Shown one piece after another: positions 5,354 to 12,960 of a stretch of 13,203 bases of DNA (position 1 is its first letter; the number at the start of each line of letters is the position of its first letter). The notes below the pieces were generated by a model. The model was not told where the DNA came from and searched no databases. It saw only the letters and a program-made list of their open reading frames with translations. The stretch comes from AWTP1-13 sp036280295 (lineage in GTDB: Bacteria; Pseudomonadota; Alphaproteobacteria; Rhizobiales; Hyphomicrobiaceae), in the NCBI GenBank assembly GCA_036280295.1, contig DASURA010000254.1, forward strand, positions 1 to 13,203, in the 5' to 3' direction. The translations under genes and the position numbers were made by a program.

Positions 5354-7195
5354 ATGTTCCAGACCTACGAGCCGGCCCAGAGGGGGAAAGAGAGCAGCGC
5401 GCGCGACCACATCGCGGCGCTGCGCGGGCTGATGGTGCGGGCGAGCGCGGATGCGCTGCTCGTCCCACATGCCGACGAGTACAACAACGAGTACCTGCCG
5501 GCATGCGCTGAGCGGCTCGCGTTCGTGACCGGGTTCACCGGCTCGGCCGGGAGCGCCGTCATCACCAAGGACAAGGCCGCCCTGTTTGTTGACGGCCGCT
5601 ACATCCTGCAGGCACCCGAGCAGGTGGATACCAGCATCTTCGAGGTGCTGCAGATCGGCAGGGCCACGCCCGGCGAGTGGCTGGCAAAGGCGCTCAAGCC
5701 AGGCGCCGTGATCGGATATGACCCGAAGCTGCACGCGCCGGCCGGCATTGAGGATCTCGCGCGCGAGCTGGAGGCCAGGCGCATCACGCTGAAGCCGCTC
5801 AGCCGCAACCCCGTCGACCAGCTTTGGGGTAAGGCGCGGCCGGCGCCGCCGCAGGGCGCGGTTTCCGTGCACCCCTTGAAGTACGCGGGAAAATCGGCCG
5901 AAGACAAGCTCGCCGAGATCCAGGAGATCCTGAAGAAGGACGGCCAGGATGCCGTCGTCCTGACGTTCCCGCCATCCATCTGCTGGCTCCTCAACATCCG
6001 CGGCTCGGACGTGGCCCACAACCCGGTGCTGCTGGCGTTTGCCATCGTCCCGGCCAGCGGCAAGGCCGAGCTCTTCGTCGATCCGGCCAAGATCGACAAG
6101 GAGGTCAAGGCACATCTGGCGCCGGTGGCGAAGCTGAGCCAGCCGGACGCCCTCGGCGACCGCCTCGATGCCTTGAGGAAGGCCGGCAAGACCATCCGCC
6201 TGAGCCCCGCCACGCCGGTCTGGTTCTACCGTAAGCTGACGGGCGGCCCAAAGGGTGCAAGGTCGCGCGTGGTGCGTGCGGCCGATCCGTGCGTGCTGCC
6301 GCAGGCGCGCAAGAACGCCGCCGAGATCAAGGGCACGCGCGCCGCGCACAAGCGCGATGGCGCGGCCATGGCGCGCTTTCTCGCCTGGCTCGACCGCGAG
6401 GCCGGGGCGGGCCAGGTCGACGAGATCGCGGCGTCGCGGAAGCTTGAGGAGATCCGCGCCGGGACGCAGGCGCTGAAAGAGATCAGCTTCGACACCATCT
6501 CCGGCGCCGGCCCCAACGGCGCCATCGTGCACTATCGCGTCAACACGGCAAGCAACCGCCCACTGAGGCCGGGCGAGCTGTACCTGGTAGATTCCGGGGC
6601 GCAATACCTCGATGGGACAACGGATGTAACGCGTACGATCGCTGTCGGTGATCCGACACGCGAGATGTGCGAGCGCTTCACGCTCGTCCTCAAAGGCCAC
6701 ATCGCCATCGCCACCGCGCGCTTCCCCAAGGGCACGCGTGGCGTCGACCTTGATCCGTTCGCGCGCCGGGCGTTGTGGGCGGCAGGGCTCGACTTCGACC
6801 ACGGCACGGGGCATGGCGTCGGCAGTTATCTGTGCGTGCACGAGGGACCGCAGAGCATCTCCAAGGCCGGCATGGTGCCGCTGGAGCCCGGCATGATCTG
6901 TTCCAACGAGCCCGGCTACTACAAAAAGGGCGCCTACGGCATCCGCATCGAGAACCTGGAGCTGGTGACCGGGCTCGGGAAGGTGGCCGGCGGCGAGCGA
7001 GAGCTGATGGGCTTCGAGACGCTCACCCTGGTGCCGATTGATCGGCGCCTGGTGGTGCCGGAGTTGCTGTCGGCAGAGGAGCTGGCTTGGCTGAATTCGT
7101 ACCACGCACGGGTGCGGGAGACGATCGGGCCGGAGCTTGCCGCGGACGATCGGGCGTGGCTGCAGCAGGCGACGGCGGCAATTCGCCAGGGTTGA
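5354..7195 (+). CDS. pepP: Xaa-Pro aminopeptidase, long-form M24B family
   Basis: The protein has 613 residues from the ATG at 5354, within the size of the three-domain eukaryote-like aminopeptidase P group (about 600) and longer than E. coli PepP (about 440). It removes an N-terminal residue preceding proline, in the cytoplasm, using two metal ions. The two N-terminal creatinase-like domains cover about 15-310 (for example FVTGFTGSAGSAVI and PPSICWLLNIRG). The C-terminal pita-bread domain contains all five metal ligands: Asp413 and Asp424 (YLVDSGAQYLDGTTDVTRT), His487 (DHGTGHGVG), Glu519 (SNEPGYY) and Glu533 (RIENLEL). No good ribosome binding site precedes 5354. The frame stays open back to 5192, but that part overlaps toxin debris, so 5354 is preferred. 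The gene seems monocistronic; no clear terminator follows. Confidence 0.92.
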   Translation: MFQTYEPAQRGKESSARDHIAALRGLMVRASADALLVPHADEYNNEYLPACAERLAFVTGFTGSAGSAVITKDKAALFVDGRYILQAPEQVDTSIFEVLQIGRATPGEWLAKALKPGAVIGYDPKLHAPAGIEDLARELEARRITLKPLSRNPVDQLWGKARPAPPQGAVSVHPLKYAGKSAEDKLAEIQEILKKDGQDAVVLTFPPSICWLLNIRGSDVAHNPVLLAFAIVPASGKAELFVDPAKIDKEVKAHLAPVAKLSQPDALGDRLDALRKAGKTIRLSPATPVWFYRKLTGGPKGARSRVVRAADPCVLPQARKNAAEIKGTRAAHKRDGAAMARFLAWLDREAGAGQVDEIAASRKLEEIRAGTQALKEISFDTISGAGPNGAIVHYRVNTASNRPLRPGELYLVDSGAQYLDGTTDVTRTIAVGDPTREMCERFTLVLKGHIAIATARFPKGTRGVDLDPFARRALWAAGLDFDHGTGHGVGSYLCVHEGPQSISKAGMVPLEPGMICSNEPGYYKKGAYGIRIENLELVTGLGKVAGGERELMGFETLTLVPIDRRLVVPELLSAEELAWLNSYHARVRETIGPELAADDRAWLQQATAAIRQG

Positions 7196-7481
7196 GAGGA
7201 GGGCAGAGCCCGCGCCACCATGCTGGAGAAAATTCGATTTGGCGCCATCGAGGGGCTGCCCCCGCGCGGAACGGCCCGTGCGCGCGGCAATTGCCGGTCC
7301 AATTGTCGCATCGCGGAGCAAATATCAATTAACAGGCTCAAATTAGGCAAAATCTGGTCATGCTGCGGCGCCGCATTCCTTGACACCCCGTAGGAGCCCT
7401 CCGTAAGGTGCGCCCGCGTTCGACGGCCCTAGGAGTTTGTGGCAGTTGCAGGCTCCGCCTTAGCCTAAGGACGTGCGTGTC
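7196..7481 (+). promoter_or_regulatory. Leader and promoter region of the F0 ATP synthase operon
   Basis: This 286-bp gap has no gene. It contains a 12-base perfect palindrome CGGCAATTGCCG (7285-7296) and a second CAATTG at 7300, then an AT-richer block at about 7318-7360. A consensus -35 box TTGACA lies at 7380-7385, with a weak candidate -10 (TAAGGT, 7404-7409) 18 bases downstream. That would place transcription start near 7416, with a leader of about 65 bases before atpI. The -35 is convincing; the -10 is not. Confidence 0.45.
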
Positions 7482-7865
7482 ATGTCTGATCCTCCCGACA
7501 AACACGGCCCGACATCCGGAGACATGAGCCCGCAGGAGCGGGCCCAGTTCGAGCATCGGATATCGGACCTGGAAAACCGGCTTGGCAAGGCCAGGTCGGA
7601 CCGGCGAGAGAGAGGCGAGGCTGTTGACGACGGCGCAGCAGATCAGCGCCGCAGCGGTATGGCTTACGGCATGCGCATGGCGGCTGACCTCGTCGCGGCG
7701 GTGCTTGTGGGCAGCGCTATTGGCTGGGGCCTCGACGTGGTGCTGGGCAGCCGGCCGTGGCTGTTCCTGCTGTTCTTTCTGCTGGGGTTTGCCGCAGGCA
7801 TCCTCAACGTGGTGCGGGGTTACGAGCGTTTGCAGCGCGAGATGGCTTCCGGATCAGACAAATAG
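7482..7865 (+). CDS. atpI: F0F1 ATP synthase assembly protein AtpI
   Basis: The 127-residue protein has a charged, coiled-coil-like N-terminal half (about 16-58, with SPQERAQFEHRISDLENRL) and two membrane helices (about 63-88 and 92-112). The second contains FLLFFLLGFAAGILNVVRGYERL, in pieces matching the conserved end of alphaproteobacterial AtpI (GFAAGxxNVxR). AtpI helps assemble the c-ring in the inner membrane. The ATG at 7482 has AAGG eleven bases upstream; an in-frame GTG three codons earlier is too close to that site. The N-terminal extension is longer than in E. coli AtpI. It is the first gene of the operon, 70 bases before atpB. Confidence 0.85.
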   Translation: MSDPPDKHGPTSGDMSPQERAQFEHRISDLENRLGKARSDRRERGEAVDDGAADQRRSGMAYGMRMAADLVAAVLVGSAIGWGLDVVLGSRPWLFLLFFLLGFAAGILNVVRGYERLQREMASGSDK

Positions 7866-7935
7866 ACCGGGCGACGGGGCGAAGCCAGCGGCCGCCGGAC
7901 GATGACGACAACGAATGAGGCTGTAGGGGACTGAC

Positions 7936-8715
7936 GTGGCGGCATCGGCGGGACATGAGGCGGGCGGCATGCCTGACCCCCTCCATCAGTTTGAGTTGCA
8001 CCGCTACCTGCCAATCAATATCGGCGGGTGGGACTTGTCCTTCACCAACTCAGCCTTTTACATGCTGCTGGCGACGCTGCTGACGCTGGCTTTCTTCTAT
8101 ATCGCGACCCAGGCACGGGCGCTGGTCCCCGGCAGGATGCAGTCCCTGGCCGAGGTGACTTATGAATTCGTCGCCAACATGGTCCATGAAAGCATGGGCA
8201 AGGGGGGGATGAGGTTCTTTCCCTTCGTGTTCGCGATCTTCATCTTTACTTTCGCCTGCAACATGCTGGGAATGATTCCCTTTGCCTTCACACCGACTAG
8301 CCATGTCGCCGTCACCGCGGCGCTTGCCTTGCTGGTGTTTGTGACCGTGATCGTGGCGGGCTTCGCCAAGAACGGGATGCGCTTCCTCAAGCTGTTCTGG
8401 CCCTCCGGCATCCCGATCGCCGTGATGCCGCTCATCGTGCTGATCGAGGTGATCTCGTTCTTCGCGCGGCCCGTCAGCCACTCGATCCGTTTGTTCGCCA
8501 ATATGCTGGCCGGCCACATCGCCCTCAAGGTGTTCGGCGGCTTTGTTGTCATGCTGCTCGGCGCCGGGGGCATCGCCTCGGCCCTTGTGCCCCTGCCGCT
8601 GCTCATGGCCATCGCGCTGACCGCCCTTGAGGTGCTGGTCGCGTTCATCCAGGCCTATGTCTTCGCGATGCTGACCTCCCTGTACCTTAACGATGCGCTG
8701 CATCCAGGTCACTAA
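7936..8715 (+). CDS. atpB: F0 ATP synthase subunit a
   Basis: The 259-residue membrane protein forms the two proton half-channels against the c-ring. The GTG at 7936 has AGGGGA five bases upstream; an ATG at 7969 (MPDPLHQF) is a reasonable alternative that matches shorter relatives. About five or six hydrophobic helices are visible. The essential stator arginine is Arg185 in SHSIRLFANMLAGH (E. coli Arg210), and Gln239 in FIQAYVFAMLTSLYL matches E. coli Gln252. His194 occupies the place of E. coli Glu219 and Glu232 that of His245, the reciprocal swap known from mitochondria and alphaproteobacteria. Other conserved parts are LSFTNSAFYM at the N-terminus and NMLGMIPFAFTPTSH. Confidence 0.95.
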   Translation: MAASAGHEAGGMPDPLHQFELHRYLPINIGGWDLSFTNSAFYMLLATLLTLAFFYIATQARALVPGRMQSLAEVTYEFVANMVHESMGKGGMRFFPFVFAIFIFTFACNMLGMIPFAFTPTSHVAVTAALALLVFVTVIVAGFAKNGMRFLKLFWPSGIPIAVMPLIVLIEVISFFARPVSHSIRLFANMLAGHIALKVFGGFVVMLLGAGGIASALVPLPLLMAIALTALEVLVAFIQAYVFAMLTSLYLNDALHPGH

Positions 8716-8791
8716 GGTCTAACCCAAGACAAGTTTAACCTGAGGCTCCGGCCCACCACTGCAACTCAACTGACGACCAAGGAGAAAATAA
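8716..8791 (+). promoter_or_regulatory. Leader before atpE with a strong ribosome binding site
   Basis: This 76-base gap is clearly richer in A than its surroundings and ends AAGGAG (8779-8784), seven bases before the atpE start, followed by an A-rich spacer. The c subunit is needed in about tenfold excess over subunit a, so a leader favouring translation fits. I see no separate promoter. Confidence 0.5.
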
Positions 8792-9016
8792 ATGGACCCC
8801 GCCTCCGCAAAGCTGATCGGTGCCGGACTTGCCGCCATCGGCATGGGCTTTGCCGCCATTGGCGTCGGCAACCTTTTCGGCCAGTACCTGCAGGGCGCCC
8901 TGCGCAATCCTTCGGCCTCGGACGGGCAGTTCGGCCGCCTGATCTTCGGCTTCGCCGTGACGGAAGCCCTGGGCATCTTCGCCCTGCTGGTGGCCTTCCT
9001 CCTGCTCTTCACCTGA
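8792..9016 (+). CDS. atpE: F0 ATP synthase subunit c (c-ring proteolipid)
   Basis: The 74-residue protein is a helical hairpin. Helix 1 (about 6-33) has the Gly/Ala-rich packing stretch LIGAGLAAIGMGFAAIGVGN, and helix 2 spans about 48-73. The polar loop holds Arg38-Asn39-Pro40, which contacts the F1 central stalk. Glu58 in GFAVTEALGIFALLV is the proton-carrying carboxylate. The nearby residues do not show the extra Glu/Ser/Thr ligands of Na+-type rings, so a proton-driven enzyme is likely. The start follows AAGGAG. Length and motif match alphaproteobacterial c subunits closely. Confidence 0.96.
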   Translation: MDPASAKLIGAGLAAIGMGFAAIGVGNLFGQYLQGALRNPSASDGQFGRLIFGFAVTEALGIFALLVAFLLLFT

Positions 9017-9058
9017 TCGGGAACTGCCCGAAGCGCAAACTGAACCCGGTCTACGAGA

Positions 9059-9616
9059 ATGGCTGATACTGTCCACGCCAAAGTCACCACAGGCACCGCC
9101 ATCCCCGAGGGCCACGGGCAGGGAAAGATGTTCCCGCCGCTGGATCCGACCGGCGTCGTGCCGCAATTGTTCTGGCTGGCTCTGACCTTCGGGCTGCTCT
9201 ACCTGCTGCTCAAGCGCTTCGCGCTGCCGCGCGTGGGCGAGGTGATCGAGGAGCGGCGCGAGCGGATCGAGCGTGATCTGGCCAAGGCGGAGGCGCTCAA
9301 GGTCGAGACCGCCGAGGCGTTGGCCAGCTACGAGCAGGCACTGGGCGAGGCGCGGGCTCGTGCCAGCACCCTCGCCAAGGATGTGCACGCCGCGCTGACC
9401 GCCGAGGTGGACGCCGAGCGGAGCAAGCTCGATGCCGAGCTTGCGGCCCAGGTGGCGGCCGCAGAGGCCCGCATCGCGCAGGAGCGGGCCAGGGCGATGG
9501 CCGGCGTTGGCGAGATTGCCGGCCAGACCGCCGGCGCCATCGTCGCCAAGCTGATCGGCGGCGAGGTCAGCCACGACGAGGTCAAGCGGGCGCTGATGCA
9601 GCGCGCGGCCGAATAG
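9059..9616 (+). CDS. atpF2: F0 ATP synthase subunit b' (second stator subunit)
   Basis: The 185-residue protein has one membrane helix (about 33-53) after a 30-residue cytoplasm-proximal N-terminus that contains GKMFPPLDPTGVVPQLFWLA, typical of b'. The rest (about 58-165) is a long charged coiled coil rich in Ala, Glu and Arg. It pairs with the product of the next gene to make the heterodimeric peripheral stalk that holds F1 still. Two distinct b-type genes in tandem are characteristic of alphaproteobacteria and cyanobacteria. The gene lies 42 bases after atpE and ten bases before atpF. Confidence 0.93.
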   Translation: MADTVHAKVTTGTAIPEGHGQGKMFPPLDPTGVVPQLFWLALTFGLLYLLLKRFALPRVGEVIEERRERIERDLAKAEALKVETAEALASYEQALGEARARASTLAKDVHAALTAEVDAERSKLDAELAAQVAAAEARIAQERARAMAGVGEIAGQTAGAIVAKLIGGEVSHDEVKRALMQRAAE

Positions 9617-9626
9617 GGGTACGCCC

Positions 9627-10112
9627 ATGTTGCAGATGGCTGAATTCTGGGTCGCGATCGCATTCCTCGTGTTCCTGGGTGTCCTGGCCTACTACAAGGT
9701 GCCGGCGCTGATCGGCAAGGCGTTGGACGACCGGGCCGGAGCCATCCGCAAGGAGCTCGACGAGGCCCGGCGGTTGCGCGAGGAGGCTCAGCTCCTGCTG
9801 GCCGACTATCAGCGCAAGCACCGCAATGCCGGCCAGGAGGCCGAAGCCATCGTCGAGCAAGCCCGCCGCGAGGCGGAGGCGTTTGCGGCCGAGACACGCA
9901 AGTCGCTGGCCGAGACGGTGGAGCGGCGCCGCAAGCAGGCAGAGGAGAAGATCGCCCGCGCCGAGACGCAGGCGGTGGAGGACGTGCGCGCCGCCGCCGT
10001 CGACATGGCGATTGCCGCAGCCGAGAAGATCCTGCGCGAGAAGGCCACGGGCGCCGGTGGCTCCGCCCTGATCGACGAAAGCATCAAGACACTCAAGACG
10101 CGACTCAACTGA
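9627..10112 (+). CDS. atpF: F0 ATP synthase subunit b
   Basis: The 161-residue protein has an N-terminal membrane helix (about 6-22, EFWVAIAFLVFLGVLAYYK) and a long coiled-coil stalk. The stalk includes LDDRAGAIRKELDEARRLREEAQLLLADYQRK in successive segments, the well-conserved membrane-proximal part of alphaproteobacterial b. The ATG at 9627 follows an AGGGG site; an ATG at 9636 is possible, since many relatives start closer to the AEFW motif. It is the last gene of the operon: a strong terminator follows 26 bases later, and no F1 gene or rnhB follows. Confidence 0.93.
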   Translation: MLQMAEFWVAIAFLVFLGVLAYYKVPALIGKALDDRAGAIRKELDEARRLREEAQLLLADYQRKHRNAGQEAEAIVEQARREAEAFAAETRKSLAETVERRRKQAEEKIARAETQAVEDVRAAAVDMAIAAAEKILREKATGAGGSALIDESIKTLKTRLN

Positions 10113-10138
10113 GCGACCAGCCAGCCCGAGCTTGAGGC

Positions 10139-10168
10139 GACCCGACGGCTTTGCCGCCGGGTCGTTTT
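10139..10168 (+). terminator. Rho-independent terminator of the F0 operon
   Basis: GACCCGACGGC (10139-10149) and GCCGCCGGGTC (10153-10163) pair over 11 positions with one A-C mismatch around a TTT loop, followed by GTTTT. Stem, short loop and T-run on the plus strand make this a typical intrinsic terminator. It also separates the operon from the oppositely oriented gene ending at 10199. Confidence 0.85.
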
Positions 10169-10198
10169 GTGTCGTCCGCGCGGCGTGTGCGGCCGAGC

Positions 10199-10699
10199 TC
10201 AGCGATGGACCTCGATTGACAGCGTGTGCCAGCGCGCGCCCTGGGCGGCGAGAGCGAGATGGCAGGTGCCGAGCATGCCGGCAAGCCGCTTCAGAAAGGT
10301 GGTGCCGGCATTGCCCCCGAGATCGATCTCGCGCTCAAGGGATTTGGATTGGTAGAGACGGTCCAGGGCTCTCTCCATGACGCCGGCGGGGAGCGGGCCG
10401 CAGAATTCCGCGGCGAGCACCTCGACGATGCGGGTGGCTGGCCATTGGTCGTCATCGATGCCGTTCCAGTCCATGACGAGCTCGAACCCGGTGTCGGTGA
10501 GCTTGAGGTAAGGCCCGCGGAAAGTGTCGAGCAACAGCCAGCTTGGCTCATTCGGCGCGGCTTTCACATCGACTTCGGGCAGCAGCCGACGGATGGTTGC
10601 CTCGTTGAGGGGGGGTGCGTCGGCGGAGCCGGCCGGAGCCGCGACTGCGGTCAGCATCAGCATCACTCCGGCGATACCCGGACGCAATCGGCTGCTCAC
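10199..10699 (-). CDS. Small exported protein of unknown function
   Basis: The GTG at 10697-10699 is chosen because GGAGG lies six bases upstream and a signal peptide follows directly: VSSRLRPGIAGVMLMLTAVA, cleaved after APAGSA. The frame is open up to 10777, but that extension has no such features. The product has 166 residues, about 140 when mature, with a LNEATIRRLLPEVDVK segment, an acidic WNGIDDDQWPA stretch, a single mature Cys in AAEFCGPLP, and another in LGTCHLALAAQGARW. I do not recognise a family. The GIDDDQW and AQGARW pieces suggest a compact soluble periplasmic domain. It lies 155 bases downstream of the AsmA-like gene in the same orientation and may be transcribed with it. Confidence 0.7.
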   Translation of the reverse strand: MSSRLRPGIAGVMLMLTAVAAPAGSADAPPLNEATIRRLLPEVDVKAAPNEPSWLLLDTFRGPYLKLTDTGFELVMDWNGIDDDQWPATRIVEVLAAEFCGPLPAGVMERALDRLYQSKSLEREIDLGGNAGTTFLKRLAGMLGTCHLALAAQGARWHTLSIEVHR

Positions 10700-10854
10700 A
10701 ACAGGCCTCCAGCGCCGGCCAGGCGCCAACGGATTGAAGAGAAGAGGAGAGCGGCACTTTTGCTCCCCTGGGCACAACTGGTTCCCGCCACCGCGGGGAA
10801 CGCCGATCAGGAGCGCGGAGCGCGCGGCGCTGTCCCCGTGGCATCCCCCGCTGT

Positions 10855-12744
10855 CTAGCGCAAGAGTCCGCCTAAATTGTTGTCCTCGGTGAGAACGTCC
10901 AGCTTGGACCAGGAGCCGCGCAAGGTCAGCGTCTTGACCGCGGCATCGGAGAGCCGCAGCGGCTGGTCGGCCGGGAGGTTGGGCTTCAGCATCAGACGCG
11001 CATCGATGTTGCCGTCCACCAGGCCCAGGCGGCCCACCAGGGCCAGTGCCATGTCGCCGGCGCGCGCCTGTACATCCTCGGTAAATGCGACGCCGTCGAT
11101 GATCAAAGCGCGAGCCTCCAGGCGATCGAGGTGGGTGTGCGCCTTCGCCAGCTGGGCCAGCCCGCGGACGCCACCAGTCTGGGCCGCCGGTCGCATGGCC
11201 GTGAGGTCGAGGGCCATGCGCCCGCCCTCCGGCATGGCGAGGGTTGCCTTGCCCGACAGCCGCCGGGTCACCTCGGCGAGCGACCGGCCGGTGCTGGTGA
11301 GATCAAGGCTGAGGGTGCCGACACCCGATAGCGCAGCCGACTTCGTGAAGAGTGCTGTTGCCGACGCCGCCTCCAGGTTCTCGATCTTTGCCCGCAGGGC
11401 ATAGCGCGGGACCGCCTCGCTCATGATCGCCGTCACCTGGGCGCTCAATGAGCCTGAAGGCAACTCCAGCTCGGCAATATCAGCGTGCAGCTTTCCCGCT
11501 TGTGCCGTAATGGTCGCGGCGCCCTGCCCGAGCGTGTAGTCCTTCAGCGCCACGCGGCGCGCAGAGATGCGCATATCGGCGTCGAGATGCCGGATCATCG
11601 GCAGCGAGATGTCGAAGGGCGACCCCCATGTGACCGGCAACTCGAAGCCGAACAGCTGCGTGCGCGTCGCCTCGATGTAGGGTGTCAGGTTGAGGGCGGC
11701 AAAATCCAGTGTCGCCTCAAGCAACGGCCGGTCGTCGCCAAGATTGAGCACCAGCCTGCCATTGCCATCGTTGCCGTCGACCTCGATGTGCGCCTTCTCG
11801 AAGGCGAGAGACCTGCGCGCCCAGGTCAGCTCGCCCTTGATCGTGGCTGCCCCGAAGCTCTCGGCGTAGGGCAGAGGCAGGCCGAACCAGCGCGCGACCG
11901 AGCGCAGGCTCAACGCGGATATCTCGGTCTTGCCGGAGAGCTGCAGGTCGTCAGCGAGGTCCGCATAGCCATCGAACGAGCCTTGCAGCAGCGGCGACTT
12001 GAAGGAAAGCTGCAGGGGCCGGCGCAGCGGCGGCAGAGTCTTATCGGTGGGCGGGGGCAGGGCAGCGTCGAAGGCCACGCGCTGGCCGCGCACTGTGAAG
12101 CCGCCCTGGCCCGTGACCTTTCCCTGCGGCGTCGTCTTGATCTCGGCCTGGATGTCGGTGAGTGCCTCGACGCTGCCATCGAGCATGGTGATGTTGAGCG
12201 TGCCACGCCGGATGGTGATGAGGTCATAGCCCAGGGAGGCGATCTGCCGGAGCACTGGCAGCATCGGCTGCGGATCCCCGGCGACCTGCGAAACGGGCTC
12301 CAGCTCCGCGCCTTCCGCCTCGCCGCGACTTGCCGCGATCATGGCGCGCCGCCCTGCGGCATTGAGGCTGAAGACCGGGCTTTCCAGAAGCACTTGCGAG
12401 ATGAGCGCGGGGGGCGTGGCGCCGGCAGGATCGGCTGTGCTCGCGGGTTGGACCGTGCCCGCCATGGGTCCAGAGATGGGCCCAAAGTCGTAGACGACGC
12501 CCCGCATCAAAATCAGGTCCGGCGTGCTGCTCAGGCGCACGGGCAGGGTGAGCACGTGCAGATCGCGGGGCGCGGCGCTGACAGAGGCGATGGCGAACGA
12601 GTCGTCGAGGCGGCGCTCGGCGAAATACATGGGCGCCACCACGGCAAACCCGAGACAGGCCGTGAGTGCAAGGGCGAGCTTGCGGATGCGTCGCATGACG
12701 GTGTTGCGTCCGGTGTTGCGTCTCATGGGCCTGCGGGATCCCAC
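10855..12744 (-). CDS. AsmA-like / DUF2125-type inner-membrane anchored envelope protein
   Basis: The 629-residue protein has one N-terminal membrane helix (about 22-41, following RRIRK) and then a long beta-rich periplasmic region. Repeated short strands with small/hydrophobic alternation (for example GRLVLNLGDDRPLLEATLDFAALNL in pieces, and RYALRAKIENLEA) are typical of AsmA-type proteins. Near 474-516 the AsmA C-terminal signature appears: GVGTLSLDLTSTGRSLAEV, RRLSGKATLAMPEGG, MALDLTAM. AsmA-family members are thought to be bridge-like lipid carriers or to influence outer-membrane assembly. The GTG at 12744 has GAGG seven bases upstream; ATGs at 12726 and 12696 are alternatives that keep the membrane helix. 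The final part (560-629) ends KTLTLRGSWSKLDV, the usual closing strands. Confidence 0.8.
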   Translation of the reverse strand: MGSRRPMRRNTGRNTVMRRIRKLALALTACLGFAVVAPMYFAERRLDDSFAIASVSAAPRDLHVLTLPVRLSSTPDLILMRGVVYDFGPISGPMAGTVQPASTADPAGATPPALISQVLLESPVFSLNAAGRRAMIAASRGEAEGAELEPVSQVAGDPQPMLPVLRQIASLGYDLITIRRGTLNITMLDGSVEALTDIQAEIKTTPQGKVTGQGGFTVRGQRVAFDAALPPPTDKTLPPLRRPLQLSFKSPLLQGSFDGYADLADDLQLSGKTEISALSLRSVARWFGLPLPYAESFGAATIKGELTWARRSLAFEKAHIEVDGNDGNGRLVLNLGDDRPLLEATLDFAALNLTPYIEATRTQLFGFELPVTWGSPFDISLPMIRHLDADMRISARRVALKDYTLGQGAATITAQAGKLHADIAELELPSGSLSAQVTAIMSEAVPRYALRAKIENLEAASATALFTKSAALSGVGTLSLDLTSTGRSLAEVTRRLSGKATLAMPEGGRMALDLTAMRPAAQTGGVRGLAQLAKAHTHLDRLEARALIIDGVAFTEDVQARAGDMALALVGRLGLVDGNIDARLMLKPNLPADQPLRLSDAAVKTLTLRGSWSKLDVLTEDNNLGGLLR

Positions 12745-12960
12745 GGCGTTGCCTCAACCCCGGCATCCGCGCCATAGTCCCCCAAGGAGAGGCTGATCCC
12801 GCGCGATGCACCGCGTGCACACCGGCACAGCTAATACAATTCGCCGCCTCCGCACGCAAGGGCGGAGGCTATAAATCGACTGCCCATTGGGGCCCGCATC
12901 CCCGGCTCTTTTCGAGCGGAGGAGCAGGGCGATGGGGCTATCGGAGCCTGCGAGAACGTC
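12745..12960. promoter_or_regulatory. Divergent region between AsmA-like and acetoacetyl-CoA synthetase genes, with hairpin
   Basis: This 216-bp gap must hold promoters for both directions. A perfect 8-bp inverted repeat (GCCTCCGC 12846-12853 and GCGGAGGC 12862-12869) has an 8-base loop and is followed immediately by TATAAA (12871-12876), a possible -10 element for the plus-strand gene. The hairpin would then overlap the region between -35 and -10, as an operator might. A smaller palindrome, TGCAC-CGC-GTGCA, lies at 12807-12819. No T-run follows, so it does not look like a terminator. Confidence 0.4.

Noticed and set aside
5189..7321. 710-codon open frame on the minus strand
   Set aside because: It is exactly antisense to the aminopeptidase gene, whose five metal ligands are all present. 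GC-rich codon bias creates such mirror frames, and it has no family motifs.
8735..9628. 297-codon open frame on the minus strand
   Set aside because: Antisense to atpE and atpF2, which are unmistakable.
10781..10801. Small hairpin GTTCCC...GGGAAC between the AsmA-like gene and the downstream exported protein gene
   Set aside because: The stem is only six base pairs, with no T-run on the minus strand, so it is too weak to call a terminator.
11485..12777. 430-codon open frame on the plus strand
   Set aside because: Antisense to the AsmA-like gene; composition is Arg/Gly/His-rich with no domain and no ribosome binding site.
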